64,000 nucleotides of DNA from the NCBI GenBank assembly GCA_963702685.1, contig CAVPDQ010000004.1, forward strand, positions 124,001 to 188,000, in the 5' to 3' direction. Made by a program: the position numbers and the translations under genes. Of this stretch, positions 36,531-45,040 are shown one piece after another. The DNA comes from AP-15 sp963702685 (GTDB lineage: Bacteria > Pseudomonadota > Alphaproteobacteria > ATCC43930 > CGMCC-115725). Below the pieces are notes generated by a model, which saw only the letters and a program-made list of their open reading frames with translations, made no database searches and was not told the DNA's origin. Position 1 is the first letter of the stretch, and the number at the start of each line of letters is the position of its first letter.

Positions 36531-36563
36531 TCCCCCCGGCTCCGGCCCGCGCGGTAGCGATCG

Positions 36564-38009
36564 TCAGTACCGCGCGTTGCCGGGGGTGCGCGGGAAGGGG
36601 ATCGCGTCGCGGACGTTGGCGAGGCCGGTGACATAGGCGAGGGTGCGCTCGAAGCCGAGGCCAAAGCCGGCATGCGGCACGGTGCCGTAGCGCCGCAGGT
36701 CGCGGTACCAGGCGTAGTGCTCCTTATCGATGCCGCGTTCGGCCATGCGCGCGTCGAGCATTTCGAGCCGCTCCTCGCGCTGGCTGCCGCCGACGATTTC
36801 GCCGATCCCGGGCGCCAGCACGTCCATCGCCGCGACCGTGCGGCCGTCGTCGTTGACCCGCATGTAGAACGCCTTGATGTCCTTCGGGTAGTTGATCACG
36901 ACGACGGGCTTTTTCGCGTGGCTCTCGGTCAGATAGCGCTCGTGCTCCGACTGCAGGTCGATGCCCCATTCGACCGGGAACTCGAACTTTTCTCCTTTCG
37001 CGCGCTCGAGTACCGCGATTGCCTCGCCGTAGTCCATGCGCACGAACTCGGAGGCGACGATGCCTTCGAGCTTTGCGACCAGGCCCTTCTCGATCCGCTG
37101 ATCGAAAAAAGCGAGGTCGTCCTCCCTCTCGTTCAGCAACGCACCGAACGCCGATTTCAGAAGCGCTTCCGCGAGGCTCGCATTGTCCGATAAATCGGCA
37201 AAGGCGATCTCCGGCTCGATCATCCAGAACTCGGCCAGATGGCGGCTGGTGTTCGAATTTTCGGCGCGGAAGGTCGGCCCGAAGGTGTAGACCTTGGTCA
37301 GCGCGAGACAGTACGCCTCGACATTGAGCTGCCCCGACACGGTCAAAAAAGCCTCGCGGCCAAAAAAGTCCTGGGCAAAATCCACCCGGCCCTCGGGCGT
37401 TCTCGGCAGATTGGCGAAGTCCAGGCTCGACACCCGGAACAAGGCCCCGGCCCCCTCCGCGTCCGAGGCGGTGATGATCGGCGTGTTGACCCAGAAAAAG
37501 CCGTTCTCGTCGAAAAACCGGTGGATCGCCTGGGCCAGGCTGTGCCGCACCCGCGTCGCGGCACCGATCACGTTGGTGCGCGGGCGCAGATGGGCCACCT
37601 CGCGCAGATATTCGAGGGTGTGCGGCTTGGGCTGGATCGGGTAGGTCTCCGGGTCGTCGACCCAGCCGATCACCCGAACCGCACTCGCCTGCATCTCGAA
37701 GGGCTGCCCCTTTGCCGGCGACGGCACGATCCTTCCGGTCGCCTCGACCGCGCAGCCGGCGGTAAGCCGCAACACCTCGTCCTCGTAATTCGGCAGGGTA
37801 GTCGGCGCGACCACCTGCAGCGGCTGGAACGACGATCCGTCCGACACCTGGACAAACGAAATCCCCGCCTTCGAATCGCGCCGGGTGCGCACCCAGCCTT
37901 TGACCGTGACCGGCGCATCCGGCGGCGCCTGGCCGGCCAGGACTGCGCGCGCGCTCAGCGCTTTCTTGTCCATCGGGCGAAAGTGACTCGGGCGGAGCGG
38001 CGTGTCCAT
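36564..38009 (-). CDS. asnS: asparaginyl-tRNA synthetase
   Basis: A class IIb aminoacyl-tRNA synthetase charging tRNA-Asn, up to 481 residues. The N-terminal OB-fold anticodon-binding domain has VTVKGWVRTRRDSKAGISFV. The catalytic domain has motif 2 around TFGPTFRAENSNTSRHLAEF and motif 3 in GFGLGFERTLAYVTG. The ATG at 38009 gives 12 extra residues over the alternative at 37973 (MDKKALSARAVLAG), which is closer to the family start. Presence of asnS suggests direct Asn-tRNA synthesis rather than only amidation of Asp-tRNA-Asn. Confidence 0.94.
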   Translation of the reverse strand: MDTPLRPSHFRPMDKKALSARAVLAGQAPPDAPVTVKGWVRTRRDSKAGISFVQVSDGSSFQPLQVVAPTTLPNYEDEVLRLTAGCAVEATGRIVPSPAKGQPFEMQASAVRVIGWVDDPETYPIQPKPHTLEYLREVAHLRPRTNVIGAATRVRHSLAQAIHRFFDENGFFWVNTPIITASDAEGAGALFRVSSLDFANLPRTPEGRVDFAQDFFGREAFLTVSGQLNVEAYCLALTKVYTFGPTFRAENSNTSRHLAEFWMIEPEIAFADLSDNASLAEALLKSAFGALLNEREDDLAFFDQRIEKGLVAKLEGIVASEFVRMDYGEAIAVLERAKGEKFEFPVEWGIDLQSEHERYLTESHAKKPVVVINYPKDIKAFYMRVNDDGRTVAAMDVLAPGIGEIVGGSQREERLEMLDARMAERGIDKEHYAWYRDLRRYGTVPHAGFGLGFERTLAYVTGLANVRDAIPFPRTPGNARY

Positions 38010-38045
38010 GTCGAAGCGCGCGAGGCCGATCCGCTGCGGCCCGCG

Positions 38046-39326
38046 CTAATTGCTGCCGTCCCCGGCGGCGGTCGAAAGAACCGGTTCGGGCTCCAGGCTG
38101 GCGAGGCTGCGGCCGCGGGTTTCCGGCAGCAGCATCAGCATCACGATCATGACCCCAAAGGCGATCGCGCTGAGCATCGCGATCGACACCCCCAACGGCA
38201 GCTCCTGGCTCAGAAATCCGACCGTGGTCGGGAAGAACGACCCGATCGCCCGCCCGGCATTGTAACAGAAGCCCTGGGCCGTGCCGCGCACCGCGGTCGG
38301 GAACAGCTCGGTCATGAACGGTCCCATCGGCGGGAATTTGATCAGCAGGACGACGTTGAGCGGGATGCCGAGAAACAGCAGCGCCTCGTTGCCGACCGGC
38401 GCCAGCATGAAGATCAGCACCATGACAAACGAGCCGAGCGCCGATAAGAGGAAGGTCCACCTGCGGCCGATCGCATCGCTCAGATAGGAGCCGAGCAGAA
38501 AGCCGCACAGCGCGCCGAGGATCTGCACCAGCAGGAACCCGCCGGTGGAGGTCGCCGACAGGTGGCGCACGGTGCGCAGATAGGTCGGCATCCAGATCCC
38601 GAGCGCGTAGCCGCCGCCCTGCGCGCCGGACACCATCAGCGCCACCTTGACCGTCGTCCACAGATGCGGCCGGCGAAAGGCCGAGAACAGATGGCCGACG
38701 CCGAGGGTGCGGCGATCGCGCTGCTGGTCGCGGAAAATCTCGGGCTCGTCGATGTGGCGGCGAACCCAGAACACAAAAGCTCCCGGCACCAGCCCGATCG
38801 CGAACAGCGCGCGCCAGGCGATCGTCTCGGGCAAAAAGGCGTAGAGCGCGGTATAGACCAGCGCCGCGGCGCCCCAGCCGATGGCCCAGCCGGTCTGGAC
38901 GATGCCGACGGCGCGGCCGCGGTATTTGTCGCGCACGACCTCGCCCATCAGCACTGCGCCCGCCGCCCATTCGCCGCCGAAGCCGAACCCGTGCAAGGCG
39001 CGCAGCACGAACAGCTGCTCGAAATTCTGGGCGAAGGCGCACAGGAACGTCAGAACGGAATACCACAGGATCGTGATCTGCAGCATCCGCACCCGGCCGA
39101 AGCGATCGGCGAGGCTGCCCGAGAACCATCCGCCCAAGGACGAGATCAAGAGGGTGACGGTGCCGATCAGCCCGGCCTGGCCGCGCGACAGGCCCCACAG
39201 CGCGATCAAGGTCGGGATCACAAAGCTGTACATCTGGACGTCGAAGGCGTCGAGCGACCAGCCGCCAAAGCAGGCGCCCATCGTGCGGCGTTCTTTGGTG
39301 TTCAGTTCGCCGAACCAGGCGAGCAT
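38046..39326 (-). CDS. MFS transporter, aromatic acid:H+ symporter-like
   Basis: A 426-residue 12-helix major-facilitator protein in the inner membrane. It has the family loops LADRFGRVRM (between helices 2 and 3) and YLSDAIGRR (between 8 and 9), and the GWSLDAFDVQMYSFVIPTLI first helix with the charged DAFD motif typical of the AAHS/sialic-acid-lactate group. The C-terminus ends LLPETRGRSLASLEPEP. The substrate is probably a small carboxylate. It is 37 bp upstream of asnS on the same strand, but that pairing has no obvious meaning. Confidence 0.85.
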   Translation of the reverse strand: MLAWFGELNTKERRTMGACFGGWSLDAFDVQMYSFVIPTLIALWGLSRGQAGLIGTVTLLISSLGGWFSGSLADRFGRVRMLQITILWYSVLTFLCAFAQNFEQLFVLRALHGFGFGGEWAAGAVLMGEVVRDKYRGRAVGIVQTGWAIGWGAAALVYTALYAFLPETIAWRALFAIGLVPGAFVFWVRRHIDEPEIFRDQQRDRRTLGVGHLFSAFRRPHLWTTVKVALMVSGAQGGGYALGIWMPTYLRTVRHLSATSTGGFLLVQILGALCGFLLGSYLSDAIGRRWTFLLSALGSFVMVLIFMLAPVGNEALLFLGIPLNVVLLIKFPPMGPFMTELFPTAVRGTAQGFCYNAGRAIGSFFPTTVGFLSQELPLGVSIAMLSAIAFGVMIVMLMLLPETRGRSLASLEPEPVLSTAAGDGSN

Positions 39327-39732
39327 GACGTTTCTCCCTCATCGATGTTGCGCCGCCGGCCTGGTAGGCGCCGACGTTGCGACAGACCGCCCTCATTCTC
39401 GACCGGTTTCGACCGCCCGGCCAGCCTCGTCGCGCAGTGCGGCTCCGTCGAAATTTCTTACATCTCTTGCTGCCGTCTCAACCTGTTGAAAGCATGCGAT
39501 TCCTGCTGGGTTTTCAGCCCGGCGACCGATCCAAAGCTGTCGGATTTCTTAACAATTTTCTTTGCAGCCTGAAGCGTTCCGTCAGCAAGGCATTGATACC
39601 AATGATAACGGCACGCTGGCACGAGTTTTGCTGAAAGCTTTCCGTAAGGTGTCGGAAAGCGGCGCTTGCGCCGCCGTCCCTGCCGCCGCCATGGCCCGTC
39701 CGTGCCGGCCAGCCCTTCAGCCGGAGGCTCCG
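39327..39732. other. 406-bp intergenic region, AT-richer, regulatory
   Basis: There is no convincing gene on either strand. It separates the divergent MFS and PEP-CTERM genes. It contains locally AT-rich blocks (tttcttaacaattttcttt near 39550) and the sigma-54 promoter described separately at 39616-39632. Confidence 0.6.
39616..39632 (+). promoter_or_regulatory. sigma-54 (RpoN) promoter of the PEP-CTERM gene
   Basis: ctggcacgagttttgct matches the -24/-12 consensus YTGGCACG-N4-TTGCW at every defined position, with the required 10 bases between the GG and GC cores. It points at the PEP-CTERM gene 100 bp downstream. PEP-CTERM genes in other bacteria are often RpoN-controlled through PrsK/PrsR, which fits. 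Confidence 0.8.
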
Positions 39733-40592
39733 ATGAAACAAGCCAGCGCCACCGCCATCCTCGCCCTCGCCGCCGCGTCGCTCGCGACCCCCGCCCTCGC
39801 CGGCGCGTTTTTCTTCAGCACCGGCGACCCCGGACGGCAAGATCGCGACCGCATCGCGCCCCGACAGCGCCGGCAAGATCGAGATCGAATCGGCCGACGA
39901 TTTCGTCCTGACCAGCGGCACCCGGATCACCAGCGCCACCTTCACCGGCCTGTTGACCGGCGGCGCCACGGTCGGCGATATCGGCCAGGTCCGGGTCGAA
40001 ATCTATCGGGTGTTTCCAAAGGATTCCGATACGGGTCGCACGCCCAACGTGATCACCCGGACCAACTCGCCCTCCGATGTCGAGTTCGCCGACCGCGACA
40101 CGGCCGCTGCCAACCTCAGCTTCACCGCCAATGTCCTGGCGGCGAGCTTCACCGCCGCCAACTCGGTCCTGAACGGGATCAACAAATTGCCGGGCCAACA
40201 CACCGGCGGCGAGGGCGCGGTGACGGGGCAGGAGGTAAAGTTCGACGTGAGCTTCGCCACGCCGTTCCTGCTGCCGGCCGACCACTACTTCTTTGTGCCG
40301 CAGGTGGAGGTCGCCGAGCCGGACGGCGAGTTCATGTGGCTGTCGGCGCCGAAGCCGATCACCGGCGGCACCGGACCCTTTTTCGCCGGATCTGCAATCG
40401 TGGATCCGCAACGAGAATCTGGCCCCCGACTGGTCGCGGGTCGGCACCGACATCGTCGGCGGCAGCCCCGCCCCGACCTTCAACGCCGCCTTCTCGCTGA
40501 CCGGCGCGGTGGTCCCGGAGCCGGCGAGCCTGGCGCTGCTCGGCTTGGCGCTCGCCGGGCTGGGCGCCCTCCGCCTGCGCCGCGGGCGGTAG
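39733..40592 (+). pseudogene. PEP-CTERM-sorted exported protein, two frameshifts
   Basis: Three frames assemble to a roughly 286-residue surface or secreted protein. A Sec signal peptide starts it (MKQASATAILALAAASLATP ALAG). After about 39833 (an extra G in ccccgga) the next frame reads DGKIATASRPDSAGKIEIES and a beta-rich body (GLLTGGATVGDIGQVRVEIY). After about 40395 the third reads SPDLQSWIRNENLAPDWSRV. It ends with the sorting signal VPEPASLALLGLALAGLGAL plus the RLRRGR tail, the PEP motif, hydrophobic helix and basic end recognised by exosortase. No exosortase gene is in the window. Both breaks look like single-base indels. Confidence 0.82.
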
Positions 40593-41181
40593 CCGCGATC
40601 AGCCCCGGCGCGGCCCCACCGAGGGACCGGCCACCGCCGGAGCGCTGCCGGCCCAAATCGGCGGCGTTGTCTGTCGCCGCAGGGGATGCTGGCCAACATG
40701 TCCTGAAACCCCGGCTAACGGGGCTGGGTGGTTCGAGACGCACGCTGCGCGTGCTCCTCAGAGCGTGTGAATCTATTGACTTGGGGCTGGATCGGCGCCG
40801 TGCGTCCTTCGAGACAGCCGCTGCGCGGCTTCCTCAGGATAAGATGATTTCATAATATCTTCAACGGCTTACCTCATGCTGAGGAGTGCCCTTGGGCGCG
40901 TCTCGAAGCGCGCACGCCATGCCCGCCACCACAGTTTTTCACGCGAGGCCAATTCCTTCACAAACTCCACGAGGGTTCTGCCCGGGGCGGTGAAAGCCAT
41001 TGATGGCCCCGCCTCATCCTGAGGGCCGCGCGCAGCGTGGCGTCTCGAAGAGCCTGCCCTCGCGAAGGCGGGGGATGCTAACCGCCGGCCGCCGACCTAT
41101 CCGGGAATAGGGACACGTCGCTGGCGCTGGGCCCGCCCGTATGACATCCTGCGTGGAGGCGGGTCGGGAACACATCAGCGC
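40593..41181. other. 589-bp gene-free region with dispersed palindromic repeats
   Basis: I find no credible coding region. The region holds four copies of one repeat element (listed at 40732-41050) and unremarkable spacer on either side. The first 80 bp after the PEP-CTERM stop have no clear terminator. Confidence 0.6.
40732..41050. repeat. cluster of four related palindromic elements, two in each orientation
   Basis: Copies are at 40732-40761 and 40806-40840 (ttcgagac..gctgcgcg..cctcag direction) and at 40876-40908 and 41013-41050 (ctgagg..gcgc..gtctcgaag, the reverse). Each core is a TCGAGAC/GTCTCGA end, a GC-rich dyad and a CCTCAG/CTGAGG end. This is the dispersed element often seen between genes of alphaproteobacteria. 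Confidence 0.75.
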
Positions 41182-41598
41182 ATGACGGCCAAATCCTGGG
41201 ACGCGGCGATGGCGCGGCTCTTGGCGGCGCAGCGCGATTTCCTGAACGGCGACGCGAGCGGGTTGCAGCGCCTTTATTCGCATCTCGAGGATGTCACCGT
41301 CATGGGTGGGTTTGGCGGGTTCGAGCGCGGCTGGGCCGAGGTGGGCCCACGCCTCGCCTGGGCTGCCTCGCATTTTCACGGCGGCGACTACAATCAAGAA
41401 GACATCAGCGCCACGGTCGGCGCCGACCATGCCTGCCTCGTCTCGATCGAGCGCTGGGCGCGCCGGCCCGCCCCCGGCGGGAGCCCGGTCCCGGTCATGG
41501 CATTGCGGGTCACTCAGACCTTCCGCCTCGAGGAGGGCGCGTGGCGGCTCGTCCACCGCCACGCCGACGAGCTGGTGGAGAAGCACGAGCCGGGCTAG
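41182..41598 (+). CDS. NTF2-like / SnoaL-fold (DUF4440-type) protein
   Basis: A 138-residue cone-fold protein: an N-terminal helix with LLAAQRDFLNGDASGLQRLY, then GGFERGWAEVGPRLAWAASH and strands SATVGADHACLVSIERW and LRVTQTFRLEEGAWRLVHRH, the usual end of ketosteroid-isomerase-like proteins. These act as small isomerases, dehydratases or ligand-binding proteins; which one cannot be told. The ATG at 41182 is chosen. It lies 51 bp before the tRNA-editing gene on the same strand. Confidence 0.75.
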   Translation: MTAKSWDAAMARLLAAQRDFLNGDASGLQRLYSHLEDVTVMGGFGGFERGWAEVGPRLAWAASHFHGGDYNQEDISATVGADHACLVSIERWARRPAPGGSPVPVMALRVTQTFRLEEGAWRLVHRHADELVEKHEPG

Positions 41599-41649
41599 GC
41601 CGGGCTAGGCCAGGGCTGGGCCGATTTCAGCAGGAACGAAGGGATTTCG

Positions 41650-42360
41650 ATGACCGAGCTCATGTTTCGCGACGACGGATATTTGCGCTCCTGCGCCGCC
41701 CAGGTGGTAGCCGTGGACGAGCGCGGCATCCGGCTCGACCGCACCGTGTTCTATCCGATGGGCGGTGGCCAGCCGGGCGATATCGGGGTGCTCCGGCCGA
41801 ATTCGGAAACAGCGATTGCGATCGTCGATACCATCAAGGGCGACGGCCCCGACGAGGTGATCCACGTGCCCGCACAGGGCGGGGCGCTGCCCGAGGTCGG
41901 AGCGGCGGTTGCCGCCGAAATCGATTGGGAGCGGCGTCATCGGCTGATGCGCATGCACACCTGCCTGCACCTGTTGTGCAACGTCGTTCCGGGAGCGGTG
42001 ACCGGCGGCCAGGTCGGCGACGGCCGCGGCCGGCTCGACTTCGACGTGCCCGGGTCGAGCCTCGACAAGGAAGCGATCACTGCGCGGCTCAACGAATTGA
42101 TTGCGGCGGCGCATCCGGTCACACCGCGCTGGATCACCGACGGCGAGCTCGCGGCAGAGCCCGAGCTGGTGCGCACCATGTCGGTCAAGCCGCCGGCGGG
42201 GACGGGCCGCGTGCGGCTGATGGAGATCGCCGGCGTCGATCTGCAGCCCTGCGGCGGGACGCACGTCAAAAACACCGCCGAGATCGGCCCGGTCGTCGTC
42301 AGCAAAATCGAGAACAAAGGCCGCCAGAACCGGCGTATCGTGATCGCCTTTGCGGTGTGA
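41650..42360 (+). CDS. alaX: free-standing alanyl-tRNA editing protein (AlaX)
   Basis: A 236-residue AlaX-type trans-editing hydrolase that removes Ser or Gly wrongly attached to tRNA-Ala. It carries the Gly-rich strand-turn YPMGGGQPGD and the zinc ligands HxxxH (MRMHTCLHLL) and CxxxH (QPCGGTHVKNTAEIGPV), as in the editing domain of AlaRS. Length fits the AlaX-M class. It is followed 14 bp later by a sulfurtransferase gene with its own AGGAGG, so the two are probably co-transcribed. Confidence 0.92.
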   Translation: MTELMFRDDGYLRSCAAQVVAVDERGIRLDRTVFYPMGGGQPGDIGVLRPNSETAIAIVDTIKGDGPDEVIHVPAQGGALPEVGAAVAAEIDWERRHRLMRMHTCLHLLCNVVPGAVTGGQVGDGRGRLDFDVPGSSLDKEAITARLNELIAAAHPVTPRWITDGELAAEPELVRTMSVKPPAGTGRVRLMEIAGVDLQPCGGTHVKNTAEIGPVVVSKIENKGRQNRRIVIAFAV

Positions 42361-42374
42361 AGGAGGAACGGCCG

Positions 42375-43241
42375 ATGCCCTATGCCCGGCCCGAGGCGCT
42401 GGTCACGACCGGCTGGCTCGCCGCCCATCTCGACGATCGCGATGTTCGGGTCGTCGACGGCTCGTTCAAATTGCCCGGCGTCACCCCGACGGCGCACGCG
42501 GATTACGATGCGGGCCATATTCCGGGAGCGCTCTTTTTCGACATCGACGACATCGCAGCACCCGGGACCAGCCTGCCGCATATGATCCCCTCGCCGGCGC
42601 TGTTCGCGCAAAAAGTCGGCGCGCTCGGGATCGGCGACGGCGACAGGGTCGTGGTTTACGACAGCGCCGGCCTTTCTTCGGCCGGGCGGGCGTGGTGGAT
42701 GCTGCGTCTTTTCGGCCATGACAAGGTGGCGCTGCTCAACGGCGGATTGCCGAAATGGAAGGCCGAGGGGCGGCCGCTCGACAGCGCGGTCCCCGCACCC
42801 GCGGCGCAGCATTTCACGACCCGGTTCAACCCGTCCTCGGTCCGCGACAAAGCCGCCCTCGTCGATAATCTGGCGACGCGACGCGAGCAGGTGATCGACG
42901 CGCGCGCGGCCGGCCGGTTCGACGGCACCGCGCCGGAAGCCCGGCCCGGCTTGCGCAGCGGCCATATCCCCGGCAGCCGCAATCTGCCTTACGACCGGCT
43001 GACCGACCCCGCGACCAAAGAATTGCGCAGCGCCGAGGAGCTCGCCGCATTGTTCGGCGAGGCCGGGATCGATCTCGACCGCCCGGTCGTGACCAGCTGC
43101 GGGTCCGGCGTCACCGCTTGCGCGCTGGGCTTTGCCCTGCATTTGATCGGCCATCCGGGTGCAGCGGTCTATGACGGGTCGTGGTCGGAATGGGGGCTGC
43201 CCGGCGACACCCCGGTCGAGACCGGCGCGGCGCGGCGCTGA
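42375..43241 (+). CDS. sseA: 3-mercaptopyruvate/thiosulfate sulfurtransferase (SseA-type)
   Basis: A 288-residue tandem rhodanese protein. The inactive N-terminal domain has the DYDAGHIPGALFFDIDDIAA pattern. The catalytic domain has SGHIPGSRNLP and the persulfide loop CGSGVTA with the nucleophilic Cys, the CG[ST]G[VI]TA form of mercaptopyruvate sulfurtransferases. It moves sulfane sulfur from 3-mercaptopyruvate to thiols or cyanide. The ATG at 42375 has AGGAGG nine bases upstream. A GNAT-type acetyltransferase begins 5 bp after its stop. Confidence 0.9.
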   Translation: MPYARPEALVTTGWLAAHLDDRDVRVVDGSFKLPGVTPTAHADYDAGHIPGALFFDIDDIAAPGTSLPHMIPSPALFAQKVGALGIGDGDRVVVYDSAGLSSAGRAWWMLRLFGHDKVALLNGGLPKWKAEGRPLDSAVPAPAAQHFTTRFNPSSVRDKAALVDNLATRREQVIDARAAGRFDGTAPEARPGLRSGHIPGSRNLPYDRLTDPATKELRSAEELAALFGEAGIDLDRPVVTSCGSGVTACALGFALHLIGHPGAAVYDGSWSEWGLPGDTPVETGAARR

Positions 43242-43246
43242 AGCCC

Positions 43247-43819
43247 GTGCTCGACGACACCATCACCTATCTCGAAATGCTGGCGCGCCCGACCGGGCGG
43301 CGGGTGCCGGCGCCGTTCGAGAAGCTCGCGCTGATGCGCGCCGAGAGCTGCACCGTCTCGTTCTACCGCTATATCTACAACACGGTCGGCGAGCCGTGGC
43401 TGTGGTTCGAGCGGCGGCTCATCGACGACACCGCCCTGGCCGAGCTGATCGGCCAGCCGACGATCGAGATTTTCGTCCTTTACGTGGGCGGTGTGCCGGC
43501 TGGTTTTTTCGAGCTCGACACCGCGGCGCCGCGCGAGACCAAGCTCCTCTATTTCGGCCTCATCCCCGATTTTATCGGCCGGCGGCTCGGCCCCTTTATG
43601 CTGCAGGCGGCGATCGACCGCGCCTGGAGCGCCCGCCCGATCGACCGCTTTTGGCTGCACACCTCGACCTTCGACCATCCGCGGGCGCTCGGCACCTATC
43701 AGCGCGCCGGCTTCAGCGTCTATGCCCGCCGCCCGGTCGTGTTCGAGGATCCGCGCCGGCACGGCATCCTGCCGCGCACGCTGACGCACCGCCTGCTGCC
43801 GCCGCTCGACGCTGGCTAG
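43247..43819 (+). CDS. GNAT-family N-acetyltransferase
   Basis: A 190-residue acetyltransferase. The GTG at 43247, five bases after sseA, gives LDDTITYLEMLARP, which matches the usual start of this alphaproteobacterial subgroup; the frame is open further upstream inside sseA. FVLYVGGVPAGFFELD is the central strand pair. YFGLIPDFIGRRLGPFMLQA contains a modified acetyl-CoA pyrophosphate loop (normally Q/RxxGxG/A), and ALGTYQRAGFSVYARRPV is the last motif. The substrate is unknown. Likely in one operon with alaX and sseA. Confidence 0.85.
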   Translation: MLDDTITYLEMLARPTGRRVPAPFEKLALMRAESCTVSFYRYIYNTVGEPWLWFERRLIDDTALAELIGQPTIEIFVLYVGGVPAGFFELDTAAPRETKLLYFGLIPDFIGRRLGPFMLQAAIDRAWSARPIDRFWLHTSTFDHPRALGTYQRAGFSVYARRPVVFEDPRRHGILPRTLTHRLLPPLDAG

Positions 43820-43870
43820 CGCGAACCGCGGGGAAAGCCTGGGTTGTTCTACAATCGAGGGAATGTTCGC

Positions 43871-44857
43871 ATGAAAAAGGTCGAGATTACCGATTACGGG
43901 GCGCCGGAGGCGGTGGCGCGTTGCATCGAAGCGCCGGATGTCGGGGCGCCGGGTGCGGGCGAGATCGTGCTCGACGTGCTCGCCTTTCCGATCAACCCGG
44001 CCGATGTTTCGTTCTGCCGCGGCAATTACCGCCTGCGCCCGCCCTTGCCGGCCACACCGGGGGCCGAATGCGTCGGCCGGGTGAGCGCGGTCGGGGCCGG
44101 GGTCGCCGACATCCGGCCGGGCGACCTCGTCATCCACATGCAGCGCGAGAACTGGGTGCAGCGCCGCCGCATTCGGGCCGAGGACGCGATCCCGCTCCCC
44201 TCCGGCCTCGATCTCCAGCAGGCGGCGATGCTGCGCATCAACCCGGCGACGGCACTGTTGCTGCTCGAAGACCATGTCGCGCTGAAACCCGGCGATTGGG
44301 TCATTCAGAATGTCGCCAATTCGGCGGTCGGCCGGCACCTGATCGTGCTCGCCAAGGCGAAAGGCATACGTACCCTCAACGTCGTGCGCCGCGAGGATGT
44401 CGCCGGCGAATTGACCGCGCTCGGCGCCGATGTCGTGTTGAAGGACGGGCCCGACCTGGCGCAGCGCGCGCAGCAGGCGACCGGCGGTGCCCCGATCCGG
44501 CTCGGCATCGACGCGATCTCGGGCGAAGCGACGAAGCGCGTCGCCGATTGCGTCGCCGAGGGCGGGGTCATGGTCAGCTACGGCTCGATGAGCGGTGCCG
44601 ATCTCGTGATCAGCCGAGCCGTCGTCGGCCGCGGCGTCGTCCTCAAGGGCTTTATGCTCGGCGACGGGCTTGCCAAGCGCTCGCGGGCCGAGGTGCGGGC
44701 GGTCTATGCCGATCTCGGCGCCAAGCTGCGCGACGGCGTCTTGAACGCGCCGGTCGAGGCCACCTACCCGATCGACGAGATCAAAGCAGCACTCGCCCAT
44801 GCCCAGCGCGGCGGCCGCAACGGCAAGGTGCTGGTCCTGCCGAACGGCCCGCTCTAA
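43871..44857 (+). CDS. MDR-superfamily zinc-independent reductase (enoyl reductase/quinone oxidoreductase-like)
   Basis: A 328-residue medium-chain dehydrogenase/reductase similar to mitochondrial trans-2-enoyl-CoA reductase and quinone oxidoreductases. GroES-like N-terminal domain (FPINPADVSFCRGNYRL, GAECVGRVSAVGAGV), then LLEDHVALKPGDWVIQNVAN and the nucleotide-binding fold with LGADVVLKDG. The structural and catalytic Zn ligands of true alcohol dehydrogenases are absent, so an NADPH-dependent double-bond reductase is likelier. The ATG at 43871 gives MKKVEITDYGAPE. It is last in the run beginning with the NTF2-like gene. Confidence 0.83.
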   Translation: MKKVEITDYGAPEAVARCIEAPDVGAPGAGEIVLDVLAFPINPADVSFCRGNYRLRPPLPATPGAECVGRVSAVGAGVADIRPGDLVIHMQRENWVQRRRIRAEDAIPLPSGLDLQQAAMLRINPATALLLLEDHVALKPGDWVIQNVANSAVGRHLIVLAKAKGIRTLNVVRREDVAGELTALGADVVLKDGPDLAQRAQQATGGAPIRLGIDAISGEATKRVADCVAEGGVMVSYGSMSGADLVISRAVVGRGVVLKGFMLGDGLAKRSRAEVRAVYADLGAKLRDGVLNAPVEATYPIDEIKAALAHAQRGGRNGKVLVLPNGPL

Positions 44858-44881
44858 AAGCGCGAAGCGATGCGAAGGTCC

Positions 44882-45003
44882 GTCATTCCGGGGCTCGGCA
44901 CCGCCGAGAGCCCGGAACCCAGGCACACCGGCCCCTGATAATGCTGGCGAGCGGCGGTGTTCATAGGTTCCGGGCCTGCCCCCGCGGGGCATCCCGGAAT
45001 GAC
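44882..45003. repeat. long imperfect palindrome between the reductase and opine-dehydrogenase-like genes
   Basis: The outer arms gtcattccggg (44882-44892) and cccggaatgac (44993-45003) enclose a second pair (gcccggaaccc / ggttccgggc). The whole 122-bp element could fold into a cruciform. It is the type of dispersed element found widely in alphaproteobacteria and fills the gap between the two genes. Confidence 0.78.
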
Positions 45004-45040
45004 ACGGCATCACTCGATAACCACTGACAGGTAGCAGGCT

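Noticed and set aside
40593..41181. Search for a tRNA or small RNA in the gene-free stretch
   Set aside because: I could not find a cloverleaf or T-loop motif. The structure present is explained by the dispersed palindromes.
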